NCBI GenBank assembly: GCA_903958285.1 | Contig: CAJBSR010000236.1 | Span: 1 to 7,815 of the forward strand | DNA from: an uncultured Sphingomonadales bacterium | Lineage (GTDB): Bacteria; Pseudomonadota; Alphaproteobacteria; Sphingomonadales; Sphingomonadaceae | Length of the DNA: 7,815 nt | Reading direction: 5' to 3' | Shown here: in pieces, positions 6,810-7,815 of the stretch | Layout: each line of letters opens with the position of its first letter | Position numbering within the stretch: position 1 is the stretch's first letter | Made by a program: the position numbers and the translations under genes | The notes under the pieces: generated by a model | Seen by the model: only the letters and a program-made list of their open reading frames with translations | What the model was told of the DNA's origin: nothing | Database searches by the model: none

Positions 6810-6837
6810 ATACGATACAACCCGAAATGGCATTATC

Positions 6838-7815
6838 TCACGGGCCTCCTACTGCCCGTTTGACCGCCGCCGCCGCCACCTCTGACGCCTTAGCCAAGGT
6901 CTCTTGCTCCAAATGAGCGTATCGCTGCGTTGTCTGGGGGTTGGTATGGCCGAGCAACTGCTGGACAACATATAAGCTCACCCCGCCATTTACGAGATTG
7001 CTGGCATAAGAGTGACGTAGGTCGTGCAGGCGCACAGCGTCCAGCCCAGCGCGCTTGCGCACGCGCTCCCAAGGATAATAGAGCGCCGAACATGGCCGAC
7101 CTGTTCGCGCGCTTGGAAATAGCCACTCGCTTCTTCCAAAGCTGGGGAGCCCCGCAATAAGGGAAACTGCAGCCGCGCTGAGAGAGATGGTTCTCGGTCG
7201 GCCCGATTTGGACAGCGGGACAAGCATCGTGTTCTGTTCTAGATTGACATGCTCCCAGCGGGCTTGCGTCACTTCATTCCGTCGCGCGCCCGTGAGCAAG
7301 AGCAGTTCAATCGCTTTCGCCGCCTGTTGGTTTTCGTCCACCTGAAGAGCGGTCATGAGGGCGCGCATTTCAGATGCAGACAGGAACCTTTGTCGCTTCA
7401 CCTCATCAAAGAGCTGGAATTTTTTGGTGAGCCCGCGCCCGTCTGGCAAAATGCCCCATTGCCGCGCAAGATTGAGCATGATCTTGAGGAAGATCGCAGG
7501 GCGATTGCACGTGCCGTTGGCATATCCGGCAGCGCGCATTTTGGTCATCATCTTCAGGACCATTTGGTCTGTGATTTCATCGAGATAAAATCTGCCAAGG
7601 TGAGGCAGCAAGTGGCAGCGAATAATCCCTTCATCAGCTTGCCAGCTTCGCTTAGTCTGCTGGATGTGCGGCAGATACCGCTCTAGCGCGAACTCTTTCA
7701 GTGTCGGGATGGCGCGAAGATCAAGTCTCGCGCGCTTCGGGTCGCGGCCAAGCGAGACATCCGCTTTGATCTGCAGGGCCCGCTTGCGCGCATCAGGCAG
7801 CGGCACAACGCCCAC
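6838..7815 (-). CDS. Tyrosine recombinase/integrase, partial (N-terminus off the right edge)
   Basis: This is a phage- or island-type site-specific recombinase that cuts and rejoins DNA at attachment sites through a tyrosine. The window holds 325 residues and the TGA stop at 6838-6840. The first visible codon is GTG, but the sequence there (VVPLPDARKRALQIKADVSLGRDP) matches the end of the N-terminal arm domain of P4-type integrases, so roughly 50-100 residues are probably missing. A core-binding SAM-like domain covers about 38-125 of the visible part. The catalytic domain has the full set: R178 (TGARRNE), K203 (LSKSGRPR), H264 and R267 (LHDLRHSY), H290 (LLGHTNP) and Y299 (RYAHL). It is therefore likely active. 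Its 3' end faces the small gene, and no tRNA or attachment core is visible in the 128 bases between them. It suggests the edge of a genomic island or prophage. Confidence 0.95.
   Translation of the reverse strand: MGVVPLPDARKRALQIKADVSLGRDPKRARLDLRAIPTLKEFALERYLPHIQQTKRSWQADEGIIRCHLLPHLGRFYLDEITDQMVLKMMTKMRAAGYANGTCNRPAIFLKIMLNLARQWGILPDGRGLTKKFQLFDEVKRQRFLSASEMRALMTALQVDENQQAAKAIELLLLTGARRNEVTQARWEHVNLEQNTMLVPLSKSGRPRTISLSAAAVSLIAGLPSFGRSEWLFPSARTGRPCSALYYPWERVRKRAGLDAVRLHDLRHSYASNLVNGGVSLYVVQQLLGHTNPQTTQRYAHLEQETLAKASEVAAAAVKRAVGGP

Noticed and set aside
1..7815. CRISPR array, tRNA, rRNA or insertion sequence.
   Set aside because: No regularly spaced repeats, tRNA-like cloverleaf, rRNA sequence or transposase was seen on reading both strands.

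Overview
The window looks like chromosomal DNA of an alphaproteobacterium. The DNA is moderately GC-rich, the genes use GC-rich codons, and the IlvD and type I secretion proteins resemble alphaproteobacterial versions. I cannot name a genus. Four of the five main genes lie on the minus strand; a short plus-strand segment around 6250-6710 carries small genes.

Layout from left to right. (1) Positions 1-1209, minus: the N-terminal 403 codons of ilvD, dihydroxy-acid dehydratase of branched-chain amino acid synthesis; its C-terminus is off the left edge. (2) Positions 1210-1340: a short gap with the ilvD ribosome binding site, a small palindrome and a strong rho-independent terminator that closes the operon to its right. 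(3) Positions 1341-6051, minus: a complete three-gene type I secretion operon. In transcription order it encodes a TolC-type outer-membrane channel, an ABC exporter with a degenerate C39-like N-terminal domain, and an HlyD-type periplasmic adaptor. The genes are coupled by ATGA and TGATG overlaps. (4) Positions 6052-6252: a divergent, partly AT-rich regulatory region with three short palindromes, one of which covers the ribosome binding site of the channel gene. (5) Positions 6253-6420, plus: a possible 55-residue peptide with a hydrophobic N-terminus, a TTG start and a good Shine-Dalgarno sequence. (6) Positions 6524-6709, plus: a 61-residue coiled-coil protein resembling DUF6447-type small proteins, preceded by an attenuator-like hairpin and followed by a clear terminator. 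(7) Positions 6838-7815, minus: a tyrosine recombinase (phage or island integrase) with all catalytic residues; its N-terminus is off the right edge.

The three secretion proteins should assemble into one channel from cytoplasm to outside. No RTX protein or other large substrate is visible. The only other genes at the locus are the small divergent ones, so they are the main candidates for an undescribed accessory or cargo function, though this is inference. The integrase suggests that a mobile element or genomic island begins (or ends) immediately to the right, which may have separated the transporter from its substrate gene.
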